This document shows, one piece after another, positions 1-5,961 of a stretch of 5,961 nucleotides of DNA. Each line of letters starts with the position of its first letter. Within the stretch, counting starts at the first letter, position 1. The DNA is from Candidatus Acidiferrales bacterium. Lineage in GTDB: Bacteria > Acidobacteriota > Terriglobia > Acidiferrales > UBA7541. The notes under the pieces are model-generated. The model did no database searches. It was not told where the DNA came from and worked only from the letters and a program-made list of their open reading frames with translations. The translations under genes were made by a program, and so were the position numbers. The stretch is taken from assembly GCA_955651735.1 (NCBI GenBank), contig CATPAM010000185.1, forward strand, positions 1-5,961, in the 5' to 3' direction.

Positions 1-136
1 CCGATTTGCACGGCCTTCCCCGCTTCCCTTGCCTGCAAAAATGAAAGATGAGTGTATGCCGGGGCTGCAAGGGAGTCAATCGAGGCACGAACTCCTGGCT
101 GGGAGGCAGCAGGGCTGAACAGGGAGGGTGAGCTAT

Positions 137-157
137 AGGGTGGCCAAATCCTACCCT
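137..157. other. Hairpin, 7-bp stem with one G-T pair
   Basis: Bases 137-143 pair with 151-157, with a G-T wobble at 142/152 and a 7-base loop at 144-150. It is the first of three hairpins within about 80 bases. There is no T-tract on either side, so a simple Rho-independent terminator is not supported. It may stabilise the 3' end of the crotonase transcript or belong to a dispersed palindromic repeat. Both roles are inference. Confidence 0.4.
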
Positions 158-164
158 CTGCCTT

Positions 165-183
165 GCGAGCGGCTGTCGCTCGC
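165..183. other. Perfect 7-bp inverted repeat
   Basis: GCGAGCG (165-171) and CGCTCGC (177-183) form a perfect GC-rich stem around the 5-base loop GCTGT. A further CGCTCG-type copy follows at about 185-190, so the left arm has an alternative partner. On the minus strand this lies 55-73 bases beyond the crotonase stop codon, which suits a transcript end, but no U-tract follows. Such GC-rich palindromes are also typical of dispersed extragenic repeats. A genome-wide count of the sequence would decide between these. Confidence 0.5.
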
Positions 184-198
184 TGCGCTCGGACTGGA

Positions 199-213
199 CG
201 CACGGAAAGTGCG
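199..213. other. Perfect 5-bp hairpin with GGAAA loop (plus strand)
   Basis: CGCAC (199-203) and GTGCG (209-213) form a perfect stem around a 5-base loop. It sits 24 bases beyond the stop codon of the minus-strand crotonase gene and 15 bases from the neighbouring hairpin at 165-183. Read on the minus strand, the sequence is GTAGGGGCGCAC, loop, GTGCG. This resembles the palindromic extragenic repeats scattered through some bacterial genomes, but that resemblance is from memory and unverified. Confidence 0.4.
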
Positions 214-237
214 CCCCTACAACTGCTAGGCAGGACA

Positions 238-1062
238 TTAGCGATTCTTCCAGTTGGGTTTGCGCTTTTCGACTAGGGCGCGGAGTCCCTCTTGCGAGTC
301 CTCCAGGCGATATAGTTCGTTGAGGAAGATATTCATGGATTTTTTCAGGCCCTCGCGGAGGGGGAGTCCGTAACCTCCGAGGATGGCTTTCTTGGCCATG
401 GCGAGAACCGGGCCGGAGTGCGAGGTGATGCGCGCGACTAGCTCGTTGACGGTGGCGTCGAGCTGGGCTTCGGGGACCAGACGGGTGACCAGGCCGAATT
501 CGAGGGCTCGCTCGGCGGTAACCGGTTCGCCGGTCAAAATGATTTCCAGAGCGCGCTTTGGTCCGACCAGGAATGGAAGGATGGTGGAGGCGAGAGGAGG
601 GAACACGCCGATGGTGATTTCGGGTTGCGCAAAGCGGGCTTTCGGCGTAGCGATGACGAGATCGCCGAAAGCGGCCAGCTCGGCGCCACCGCCGATGGCC
701 GGGCCGTTTACAACGCAAAGGACGGGCTTGCTGGCCTCCAGCATTGCGGCGAACGCGGCGTGAAACGCTTCCAGCATCTGGTAGACACGCTGCGTGGTGT
801 ATTCGCCGATATCCACGCCGCCGCTGAAGACCTTGCAGGCGGAATCGATGGCGATGAGCTTGACGTCGTCGCGCTCGCCGGCAAAAACGATGCCGTCGGC
901 AATTTCGCGGAGCATGGCTTCGTTGAGGAGATTGTGATCCGGGCGATTGAGAGTGAGGCGCGCGACGCTGTCCGCAATGCGAAACTTCACGAACTCAAAG
1001 CTTTCCGGCTTGCGACGTATGGCTCCAGTTGTAAATTCTTCGGTGCTAACCGCCTCAACCAT
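238..1062 (-). CDS. Enoyl-CoA hydratase/isomerase family protein (crotonase fold)
   Basis: A 274-residue crotonase-superfamily protein, the usual length for a single-domain member, predicted cytoplasmic. The CoA/oxyanion-hole segments are visible: FSGGVDIGEY (79-88) and NGPAIGGGAELA (119-130). The two acid/base glutamates of classical enoyl-CoA hydratases are present as E128 (GGGAEL) and E148 (AQPEI), with the standard 20-residue spacing. The C-terminal helix has the typical end EDSQEGLRALVEKRKPNW. Family members typically hydrate the double bond of 2-enoyl-CoA thioesters. The loop after E148 reads GVFPPLASTILP rather than the common GTIPGAGGTQRL, which recalls dienoyl-CoA hydratases of aromatic-acid degradation (cyclohexa-1,5-diene-carbonyl-CoA type), so the substrate is uncertain. 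I place the start at the ATG at 1062 because AGGAGG lies five bases upstream. The frame stays open to an ATG at 1131, but those 23 extra residues look non-coding. No partner pathway gene is in view. Confidence 0.9.
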   Translation of the reverse strand: MVEAVSTEEFTTGAIRRKPESFEFVKFRIADSVARLTLNRPDHNLLNEAMLREIADGIVFAGERDDVKLIAIDSACKVFSGGVDIGEYTTQRVYQMLEAFHAAFAAMLEASKPVLCVVNGPAIGGGAELAAFGDLVIATPKARFAQPEITIGVFPPLASTILPFLVGPKRALEIILTGEPVTAERALEFGLVTRLVPEAQLDATVNELVARITSHSGPVLAMAKKAILGGYGLPLREGLKKSMNIFLNELYRLEDSQEGLRALVEKRKPNWKNR

Positions 1063-1067
1063 GGTGG

Positions 1068-1073
1068 CCTCCT
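1068..1073 (-). promoter_or_regulatory. Strong ribosome binding site of the crotonase gene
   Basis: AGGAGG on the minus strand, five bases before the ATG at 1062. A full consensus Shine-Dalgarno at good spacing decides the start in favour of 1062 over the in-frame ATG at 1131. Confidence 0.8.
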
Positions 1074-1252
1074 GAACCGCTGGTGCACAGCGAGAAGCGA
1101 GCAGAAAATTGGGCAAAATCGATGCTAGCACAGGGTTCGCGCCTTGCTTCTTGCGCCCGCGGAGGAGGAGCGTAAACAGTTGCGGCTAAACTGGGCGGCC
1201 GCACGCGGCGGTGTAATCGAATGAGCACGCTTTGGGAGGGCGGCGATGAGTC
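1074..1252. other. Divergent intergenic region between crotonase and CBM9-like genes
   Basis: This spacer must hold the 5' ends of the leftward crotonase gene and the rightward CBM9-like gene, so promoters for both are expected here. I see no pair of -35/-10 boxes good enough to call. On the minus strand TAGCAT near 1125-1130 is a weak -10-like match with no good -35. A purine run GGAGGAGGAG at about 1160-1169 resembles a ribosome binding site but has no suitable start codon after it. GGGAGGG at 1234-1240 is the likely ribosome binding site for the CBM9-like gene. Confidence 0.5.
1234..1240 (+). promoter_or_regulatory. Likely ribosome binding site upstream of the CBM9-like gene
   Basis: GGGAGGG is a good Shine-Dalgarno match. 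It is 12 bases from the GTG at 1253, which is long, and five bases from an out-of-frame ATG at 1246 that opens a 12-codon reading frame ending at 1284. The ideal spacing to the small frame leaves open a short translated leader that overlaps the main start. Confidence 0.4.
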
Positions 1253-1939
1253 GTGCGAACATCAGAAGCACTGAATATGGCTGACATCAGAACGGATACC
1301 GCGTTTGCGGTGCGCATGGCCGGCGCGGCGGACGCGGAAGGATTTCCGCCGGAGCGAGCCTGGGAAACGGCTCCGCCGGTTTGCTTTACTCGAGACTGGC
1401 AGGGCAAGAACGCGGACGGGCAGCGCGAGACGCGGGTCCGGCTGCTATGGAATGCGCAGTTCTTGTTTTTGCGATTTGACGCACGGTACAGGAGCATTAC
1501 TGTCTTTCCCGATGCGGAGCCCTCGGGAAGACGGGACGGGCTTTGGGATCGCGACGTGTGCGAAGTTTTTCTCCAGCCGCCTGACTCTGCGGCGCGCGCG
1601 TATAAGGAAATTGAAGTGGCGCCAAACGGATTTTGGATTGATCTCGATATTGCTCCGGGAGAAAAGCGCGACTTGCGAAGCGGATTGCGGCGGCGGGTGC
1701 ATATCGATGAACAGAAAGAGCAGTGGCGAGCGGTGCTGGTGCTGCCGATGAAGAGCCTGGCTGTGCGCTTCGAAATGCCGGCGGTGTGGAGGGCGAATTT
1801 TTTCCGGGTGGAAGGGGCGGCGGAGCCGCGTTTTTATTCGGCGTGGCGGCCCACGAACACGCCGGAGCCGAATTTTCACGTGCCGGAAGCGTTTGGGGCG
1901 CTGGTGTTTACAGAAGCAGCCAGCAAAACCAAGGGCTAG
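1253..1939 (+). CDS. Stand-alone CBM9-like carbohydrate-binding protein
   Basis: A 228-residue protein that is almost entirely one family 9-like carbohydrate-binding (DOMON-type beta-sandwich) domain. Typical marks are PPVCFTRDWQGK (41-52), LWDRDVCEVFLQP (97-109), YKEIEVAPNGFWIDLDI (117-133), WRANFFRVEG (179-188) and YSAWRPTNTPEPNFHVPEAFGALVF (195-219, within which the key run is TPEPNFHVPEAFG). In CBM9 the fold binds sugar ends, but the ligand of these short stand-alone proteins is not established. There is no signal peptide, membrane segment or catalytic domain, so a cytoplasmic location is the plain reading. The start is unsure: GTG at 1253 lies 12 bases after GGGAGGG, while ATG at 1277 (220 residues) has only weak upstream purines. 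Both keep the whole domain. The secreted GH13 gene begins 32 bases after its stop on the same strand, so the two are probably co-transcribed, possibly with attenuation between them. Confidence 0.85.
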   Translation: MRTSEALNMADIRTDTAFAVRMAGAADAEGFPPERAWETAPPVCFTRDWQGKNADGQRETRVRLLWNAQFLFLRFDARYRSITVFPDAEPSGRRDGLWDRDVCEVFLQPPDSAARAYKEIEVAPNGFWIDLDIAPGEKRDLRSGLRRRVHIDEQKEQWRAVLVLPMKSLAVRFEMPAVWRANFFRVEGAAEPRFYSAWRPTNTPEPNFHVPEAFGALVFTEAASKTKG

Positions 1940-1957
1940 CGAAGCTGCCTCTTTTTT
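1932..1957 (+). terminator. Candidate weak terminator or attenuator between the CBM9-like and GH13 genes
   Basis: Bases 1932-1940 can pair with 1944-1950 to give a seven-pair stem with single-base bulges at 1935 and 1937 and a GAA loop (1941-1943). One base after the stem comes a run of six T (1952-1957). The hairpin includes the TAG stop of the CBM9-like gene and ends 15 bases before the GTG of the GH13 gene. The arrangement is that of an intrinsic terminator, but the stem is short and bulged, so partial read-through is more likely than full termination. Confidence 0.3.
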
Positions 1958-1971
1958 CTTATGCTTCAGGC

Positions 1972-3909
1972 GTGCCGCGCGCGCTGCGACTTCGCTTGCT
2001 CGTTCTGTCAGGTTTCCTCAGCATGGTGTCTTCCCTTTCGGCGTATGCGCTCGCCGCGCAGATTTCGCGAGTTACAACTTCTCCAGACAATTCTCCGGTG
2101 GTGACCAAGGTTGAGCCGCCGAATTGGTGGCTACGGCTGACGCCGGAGCTGCTGGTGCTGTTGAGCGGGCGGCATCTGGAAGCGACGTCAGTTAGCTGCA
2201 ATCTTGCGAATCTGGTGGTGGAACGCACGCAGGCGACCGCTGGCGGGAATTATCTTTTCGTGTTGTTGAAATTGGGCGCGGAGCTGAAATCGGGGACGGC
2301 GGTTTGCCGGATCACCACGCCGGAAGGGATGACCTCGTTCGAATTGCCGCTCGCGACGCGTGCGCAGACGATTCGCAAATTTCAGGGGCTGACGCCGGCG
2401 GACGTGGTGTACCTAATCATGCCGGACCGCTTCGCGAATGGCGATCCCGCGAATGATGAGCCCGCGGAAGCGCCGGGTGCGCACGATCGAGCGAAGGCTC
2501 GCGCATATCATGGCGGGGATTTGCGGGGGATTCGCGAGCACCTGGATTATTTGAAGGATTTGGGCGTCACGACTTTGTGGCTGACGCCCATCGTGAAGAA
2601 CGGCGCTACGGAGGATTACCATGGATACGGCGCGGTGGATCTGTACGCGGTCGAGCCGCACCTGGGAACTCTGCGGGACTATCAGGAGCTAGTTGCCGCG
2701 GCGCATCAGCGGCAGATGAAGATTGTTTTCGACATTGTGCCGAATCACGTTGGGCCAAAGAACCCGTGGGCTGCGAAGCCGCCCTTGCCGGAATGGTTTC
2801 ACGGAACGGTGCAGCACCACATGAACTCCTCCGCGCCGGTGAGCGGCAGCTTCTACGGCCAAGGGGAAAATCAGAGACACGATTTGTTCGAGGCGCTGGT
2901 TGATCCGCACGCGCCGCCGCGTTTGTGGCGCAACCTGACGGAAGGATGGTTTGTGGACCTTCTTCCGGACATGAACACGGAAAATCCGGTGGTGGCGCAG
3001 TATTTGTTGCAGAACGCGATCTGGTGGGCGGAAGCGTCGGGGCTCGACGGCTTTCGCGTGGATACGTTTCCGTACGTGTCGCGGCAATTCTGGGCGCGGT
3101 GGCACGCGGGGCTGCGCAGGATTTATCCGCAGTTGACCACCATCGGGGAAGTGTTTCATCCGGATGCCAGCGTGACTTCGTTTTTTGCGGGCGGGCAGAA
3201 ACGGTATGACGGCATCGACACGGGGGTGAGCACGCTGTTCGACTATCCGATGTATTTCGTGCTGCGCGATGTGCTGCTGAACGGCGCGCCAGCGGGGCGT
3301 ATCGCGGATGTGCTGCGGCACGATTCGCTGTATCCGCGGCCGCAAGAGTTGGTCACATTTTTTGGGAATCACGACGTCACGCGGTTTGCGAGCGCAAAAG
3401 GAAGCTCGGCGGCGAGACTGAAATTGGCATTTGCGCTGACGCTCACGCTGCGCGGGATTCCGGAGCTTTATTACGGCGATGAGATCGGCATGCCGGGCGG
3501 CGGCGATCCGGATAACCGGCGGGATTTTCCTGGCGGCTGGAGGGAAGATACGAAAAATGCCTTCACCGAAGAAGGTCGGACGCGAGAGCAGCAGGAAATC
3601 TTTGCGTACGTGCAGGCGCTGCTGCGTTTGCGGCATGAACATACGGCGCTAAGCGGCGGGCGGCTGTGGCATCTTTTTTCAGATGAAGCTTCTTACGTTT
3701 TTATGCGCGCAACGGAAGAGGAGCGGGTGATGGTGATCTTGCAGAATTCGCCGCAGGCACGCGAGTTCCGGTTCACGCTGGCGGATACGGATGCGCAAAA
3801 CGCGGCGAGGGTATCGCGCCTGTTCGGGGAAGCGCATGCGGAGCTGGCTGGCAAGGAAATTCACATTCGCGCGCCTGGGGAGTCGGTTTCCATCTTTTCG
3901 TTGGAATAA
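1972..3909 (+). CDS. Secreted GH13 cyclomaltodextrinase/neopullulanase-like alpha-amylase (SusA-like)
   Basis: A 645-residue glycoside hydrolase that should cut alpha-1,4 links in cyclodextrins, pullulan or maltodextrins. A signal peptide (1-28; arginines, then a hydrophobic core ending AYALA before AQIS) suggests export without a lipoprotein cysteine. The segment VEPPNWW (47-53) marks the N-terminal beta domain of cyclomaltodextrinases, to about residue 130. The barrel starts near DVVYLIMPDRFANGDP (144 on). GH13 regions are complete: DIVPNHVG (D254, N258, H259), GFRVDTFPY (R362, nucleophile D364), IGEVFH (acid/base E393) and FFGNHDVTRF (H467, D468). GDPDNRRDFPGGW and the linker between regions I and II resemble SusA and the Flavobacterium cyclomaltodextrinase. 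A beta-rich C-terminal domain follows from about 560. Length fits the family. The frame is open back to 1723 inside the preceding gene; I chose GTG 1972 because it gives a complete signal peptide, whereas ATG 2023 would remove its charged and hydrophobic parts. No good ribosome binding site is visible. Exact substrate is uncertain. Confidence 0.92.
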   Translation: MPRALRLRLLVLSGFLSMVSSLSAYALAAQISRVTTSPDNSPVVTKVEPPNWWLRLTPELLVLLSGRHLEATSVSCNLANLVVERTQATAGGNYLFVLLKLGAELKSGTAVCRITTPEGMTSFELPLATRAQTIRKFQGLTPADVVYLIMPDRFANGDPANDEPAEAPGAHDRAKARAYHGGDLRGIREHLDYLKDLGVTTLWLTPIVKNGATEDYHGYGAVDLYAVEPHLGTLRDYQELVAAAHQRQMKIVFDIVPNHVGPKNPWAAKPPLPEWFHGTVQHHMNSSAPVSGSFYGQGENQRHDLFEALVDPHAPPRLWRNLTEGWFVDLLPDMNTENPVVAQYLLQNAIWWAEASGLDGFRVDTFPYVSRQFWARWHAGLRRIYPQLTTIGEVFHPDASVTSFFAGGQKRYDGIDTGVSTLFDYPMYFVLRDVLLNGAPAGRIADVLRHDSLYPRPQELVTFFGNHDVTRFASAKGSSAARLKLAFALTLTLRGIPELYYGDEIGMPGGGDPDNRRDFPGGWREDTKNAFTEEGRTREQQEIFAYVQALLRLRHEHTALSGGRLWHLFSDEASYVFMRATEEERVMVILQNSPQAREFRFTLADTDAQNAARVSRLFGEAHAELAGKEIHIRAPGESVSIFSLE

Positions 3910-3912
3910 GAC

Positions 3913-5961
3913 TCAAAATGCCAGTTGCGCGGTCCAGTTTTTGGAAGCGTCGGGCACGGTGAATATGACCGAATGCGCGGCGGAGTCGTAGCGCCATTCG
4001 TGAATAGCGCGATCGCCGATGCGGATTTCTTTTGGCTGAGTGCTTGCTCCGAAGACAGTGACTTCGGCGCTGTTCCACCAGGGCTGAAAGGAACTCTTTT
4101 CGGTCGTGGAGGTCACGGTGATGGAAGCGGGCGAAGCCTGGCAAGAATAGTTCACGCGCAATAGCTCGCCCCTTTGGTACGCGAAGGTGCGGCCGTCGTC
4201 TTGGTAGAGAGAGCCGCGGCAATCGCCTCCTGCATAAACGCGCAATCCCAGAGGCCCATTGGGCTTCTCGCCGACATTTTGCACCACGGGCTGGGTAGGA
4301 ATAATCGCGCCGGCGCGAACGTACAGAGGCATTTCGTCGAGCGCGGGATGCAGGATGATTTTGTTTTTGCTGCTGAGCTTCTGCGCGGTCCAATAGTCGT
4401 ACCAGTCGCCGGGCGGGAGTTGCACTTCTTCGGCGTCGACCATCTCGGTGGTGACGGGAGCGACGAAGAGGTCGCTGCCGAAGAGAAAATCGCGGTTGTT
4501 GCCGTAGAAATCCTCGGATTGGGGATAGTCGAGGAATACGGGACGCATGGGGGGAAGGCCGGTGCGCGTGCTTTCCTCCATGCTGGTGTAGATATAGGGA
4601 AGGAGTTTGTAACGCAGCTCGATGTAGCGGCGGCGAATGGCTTCGTGCCGAGGGCCGTGCACCCACGGCTCCTGGTCCGCGGTGCCTTTGGCGGTGTGGT
4701 CGCGGTACATGGGATTTAGCGCGCCCACTTCGAACCAGCGGGTGAGGAGATCGGCAGGCGGCGAGCCAGCGAAACCGCCGATGTCATCGCCGGCCATGGT
4801 AACGCCGCAAAGCCCTAGGCTGAGCAGCATGGGTGTGCTCATGGAGAGATGATTCCAGGTGCTGCTGTTGTCACCGGTCCAGGTGGCGGCGTAGCGCTGC
4901 GTGCCGGAGTACGCGGCCCGGGTCAGCACGAATGGGCGCTCGTCGACTTGCAGCTTGCGCAAGCCTTCGTAGGTGGCGCGAACATTTTCCATTCCGTAGA
5001 CGTTGTGGATGGCGCGGTGATCGAGAGTTGTGCCGTCGTCGAGGCGGTGCCGGGTGTCGAGCGGCATGGTTTTGTCGGCGCGCTCGAAAAGCGCAGGCTC
5101 GTTCATGTCGTTCCAAAAACCGGCGACGCCCATGCCGACGAAATCTTTGTACAGGGTGCCCCACCAGTCGCGCACGCGCGTTAGCGTGAAGTCCGGGAAG
5201 ACGCTTTCGCCGGGCCAGACGATGCCGACAAAGAGGGAGCCGTCGGGATTTTTGACGAAGACGTCGTTCTTGATGCCGGAGTCGTAGGGAGCGTAGGCGT
5301 GGCCGGGATCTTTTTTGATGTGCAGGTCGGTGATGGTGACGAGGCGAAAGCCTTGCGAGCGCAGGTCGGCGACCATCTGTTCGAAGTGCGGGAAATACTC
5401 GCGATTGATCGTGAACGGGGCGTTGCCCTGCTGATAGTCGATATCGAGATAGATGACGTCGGCGGGGATTTTCTTTTCGCGGAGCGTGGCGGCAATTTCA
5501 CGCACGCGGGCTTCGGGATAGTAGCTGTAGCGGCTTTGCTGGTAGCCGAGGCTCCAGAGCGGCGGCAGAGGCGAGCGGCCGACGAGCGCGGTGTATTCCT
5601 GGACGACTTTTTTGGGTTCGGGGCCAGCGAAAAAATAGTAGTTGAGCTCGCCACCTTCGGCGCCGAAGGAAAAATAGTCTGGTGACTCCTTGCCGAAATT
5701 GAAACTGGTGCGATAGGTGTTGTCGAAAAACACGCCCCAGGCGGTGCCTTTGCGCAGGCCCATGAAGAACGTGATGGCTTTGTACATGGGATCGGTGGAC
5801 TCGCCCCAGCCGAAAACGTCGCTGTTCCACATGGTGAAGGCGCGGTTGCGGCGATTCATGGGACCTGTTTTGTCGCCCAAGCCGTAGTAGTTTTCGTCGG
5901 CGGGCATTTTTTTCCAGACCTGGACGCGGGGGCCGTCAAAGGCCATCGGCAGGGTGGGTTC
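3913..5961 (-). CDS. GH31 alpha-glucosidase, 5' end outside the window
   Basis: The visible 682 codons cover the catalytic and C-terminal parts of a family 31 glycoside hydrolase, a retaining enzyme that typically releases glucose from the non-reducing ends of alpha-glucans. Numbering is from the Met at 5946; five in-frame codons run on to the window edge with no stop, so this Met is internal. ENYYGLGDKTGPMNRR (18-33) is the end of the N-terminal mutarotase-like sandwich, whose first part and any signal peptide are missing. The barrel shows LPPLWSLGYQQSRYSYYPE (127-145), substrate-binding LDIDY (167-171), nucleophile D280 in GFWNDMNEP, acid/base D359 in WTGDNSSTW, and GDDIGGF (386-392). MPLYVRAGAIIP (539-550) begins the proximal beta domain, and YQDDGRTFAYQRGELL (581-596) fits the DUF5110-type C-terminal domain. 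All catalytic residues are intact. It is convergent with the GH13 gene, three bases between stops, and likely works after it on maltodextrins. Alpha-xylosidase or alpha-galactosidase activity within GH31 is not excluded. Confidence 0.93.
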   Translation of the reverse strand, partial: EPTLPMAFDGPRVQVWKKMPADENYYGLGDKTGPMNRRNRAFTMWNSDVFGWGESTDPMYKAITFFMGLRKGTAWGVFFDNTYRTSFNFGKESPDYFSFGAEGGELNYYFFAGPEPKKVVQEYTALVGRSPLPPLWSLGYQQSRYSYYPEARVREIAATLREKKIPADVIYLDIDYQQGNAPFTINREYFPHFEQMVADLRSQGFRLVTITDLHIKKDPGHAYAPYDSGIKNDVFVKNPDGSLFVGIVWPGESVFPDFTLTRVRDWWGTLYKDFVGMGVAGFWNDMNEPALFERADKTMPLDTRHRLDDGTTLDHRAIHNVYGMENVRATYEGLRKLQVDERPFVLTRAAYSGTQRYAATWTGDNSSTWNHLSMSTPMLLSLGLCGVTMAGDDIGGFAGSPPADLLTRWFEVGALNPMYRDHTAKGTADQEPWVHGPRHEAIRRRYIELRYKLLPYIYTSMEESTRTGLPPMRPVFLDYPQSEDFYGNNRDFLFGSDLFVAPVTTEMVDAEEVQLPPGDWYDYWTAQKLSSKNKIILHPALDEMPLYVRAGAIIPTQPVVQNVGEKPNGPLGLRVYAGGDCRGSLYQDDGRTFAYQRGELLRVNYSCQASPASITVTSTTEKSSFQPWWNSAEVTVFGASTQPKEIRIGDRAIHEWRYDSAAHSVIFTVPDASKNWTAQLAF

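Larger units (their letters stand above)
1..237. other. Intergenic region without a supportable gene
   Basis: This stretch lies downstream of the minus-strand crotonase gene. I found no coding sequence I can defend. The only plus-strand ATG run of note starts at 41 and closes after 25 codons with no ribosome binding site. What the region does hold is secondary structure: hairpins at 137-157, 165-183 and 199-213, listed separately. None is followed by a T-run on either strand, so none is a standard intrinsic terminator. The left edge may be the leader of a gene outside the window, but no convincing promoter is visible. Confidence 0.6.

Noticed and set aside
41..118. 25-codon plus-strand frame near the left edge
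   Set aside because: No ribosome binding site, no recognisable product, and the length is what chance would give.
625..1128. Plus-strand frame of 167 codons opposite the crotonase gene
   Set aside because: It is antisense to a gene with intact catalytic motifs and a strong ribosome binding site, and encodes nothing recognisable.
1131..1131. Upstream ATG giving a 297-residue crotonase
   Set aside because: The added 23 residues do not resemble a crotonase N-terminus, and the full AGGAGG sits correctly before the ATG at 1062.
2689..3642. Long minus-strand reading frame (317 codons) opposite the GH13 gene
   Set aside because: It lies wholly antisense to a gene with all GH13 motifs, is arginine/proline/histidine-rich with no recognisable domain, and has the composition expected for the complement of GC-rich codons.
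3888..3906. Possible terminator hairpin at the GH13 3' end (TTCCA/TGGAA)
   Set aside because: Only five weak pairs around a nine-base loop, within coding sequence and with no T-run after it.
3773..4666. Minus-strand frame of 297 codons across the GH13/GH31 junction
   Set aside because: It overlaps GH31 in another frame and runs antisense into GH13. It is highly arginine- and proline-rich with no family features, so it is a shadow frame.
4174..4719. Plus-strand frame of 181 codons inside the GH31 gene
   Set aside because: It is antisense to well-conserved GH31 sequence and low-complexity in composition, with no supporting ribosome binding site or motif.
1..5961. CRISPR array, tRNA or rRNA gene, insertion sequence or prophage gene
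   Set aside because: I looked for regularly spaced repeats, cloverleaf-like segments, terminal inverted repeats and transposase or phage motifs and saw none.

Overview
The window is 5,961 bases of GC-rich bacterial DNA carrying four genes. Codon choice, the style of the proteins and the mix of families (a stand-alone CBM9-like protein, a SusA-like GH13 enzyme and a GH31 alpha-glucosidase) suggest an Acidobacteriota-type soil heterotroph. That assignment is inference from protein character; no rRNA or other taxonomic marker is present.

Layout. Positions 1-237 hold no supportable gene but contain three short hairpins, two of which are perfect. Positions 238-1062 (minus) encode a crotonase-fold enoyl-CoA hydratase/isomerase family protein with both catalytic glutamates and a strong ribosome binding site. 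A divergent spacer of about 190 bases separates it from a plus-strand pair: a 228-residue CBM9-like protein (1253-1939) and, 32 bases later, a secreted GH13 cyclomaltodextrinase/neopullulanase-like enzyme (1972-3909, GTG start with signal peptide). A GH31 alpha-glucosidase (minus, 5961 down to 3913) meets the GH13 gene tail to tail with three bases between the stop codons. Its 5' end lies outside the window.

How the genes fit together. The GH13 and GH31 enzymes form a plausible alpha-glucan module: the exported GH13 would cut cyclodextrins, pullulan or maltodextrins to short oligosaccharides, and the GH31 would release glucose from them. The CBM9-like protein has no visible export signal, so its link to the same substrate rests on gene order only. 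The crotonase gene is divergent and probably belongs to an unrelated acyl-CoA pathway.

I see no CRISPR array, tRNA, rRNA, insertion sequence, phage gene or defence system, and no clear sign of an undescribed system. The points most worth a second look are the hairpin cluster at the left, the possible attenuator between the CBM9-like and GH13 genes, the 3-base convergent junction, and the non-standard active-site loop of the crotonase.
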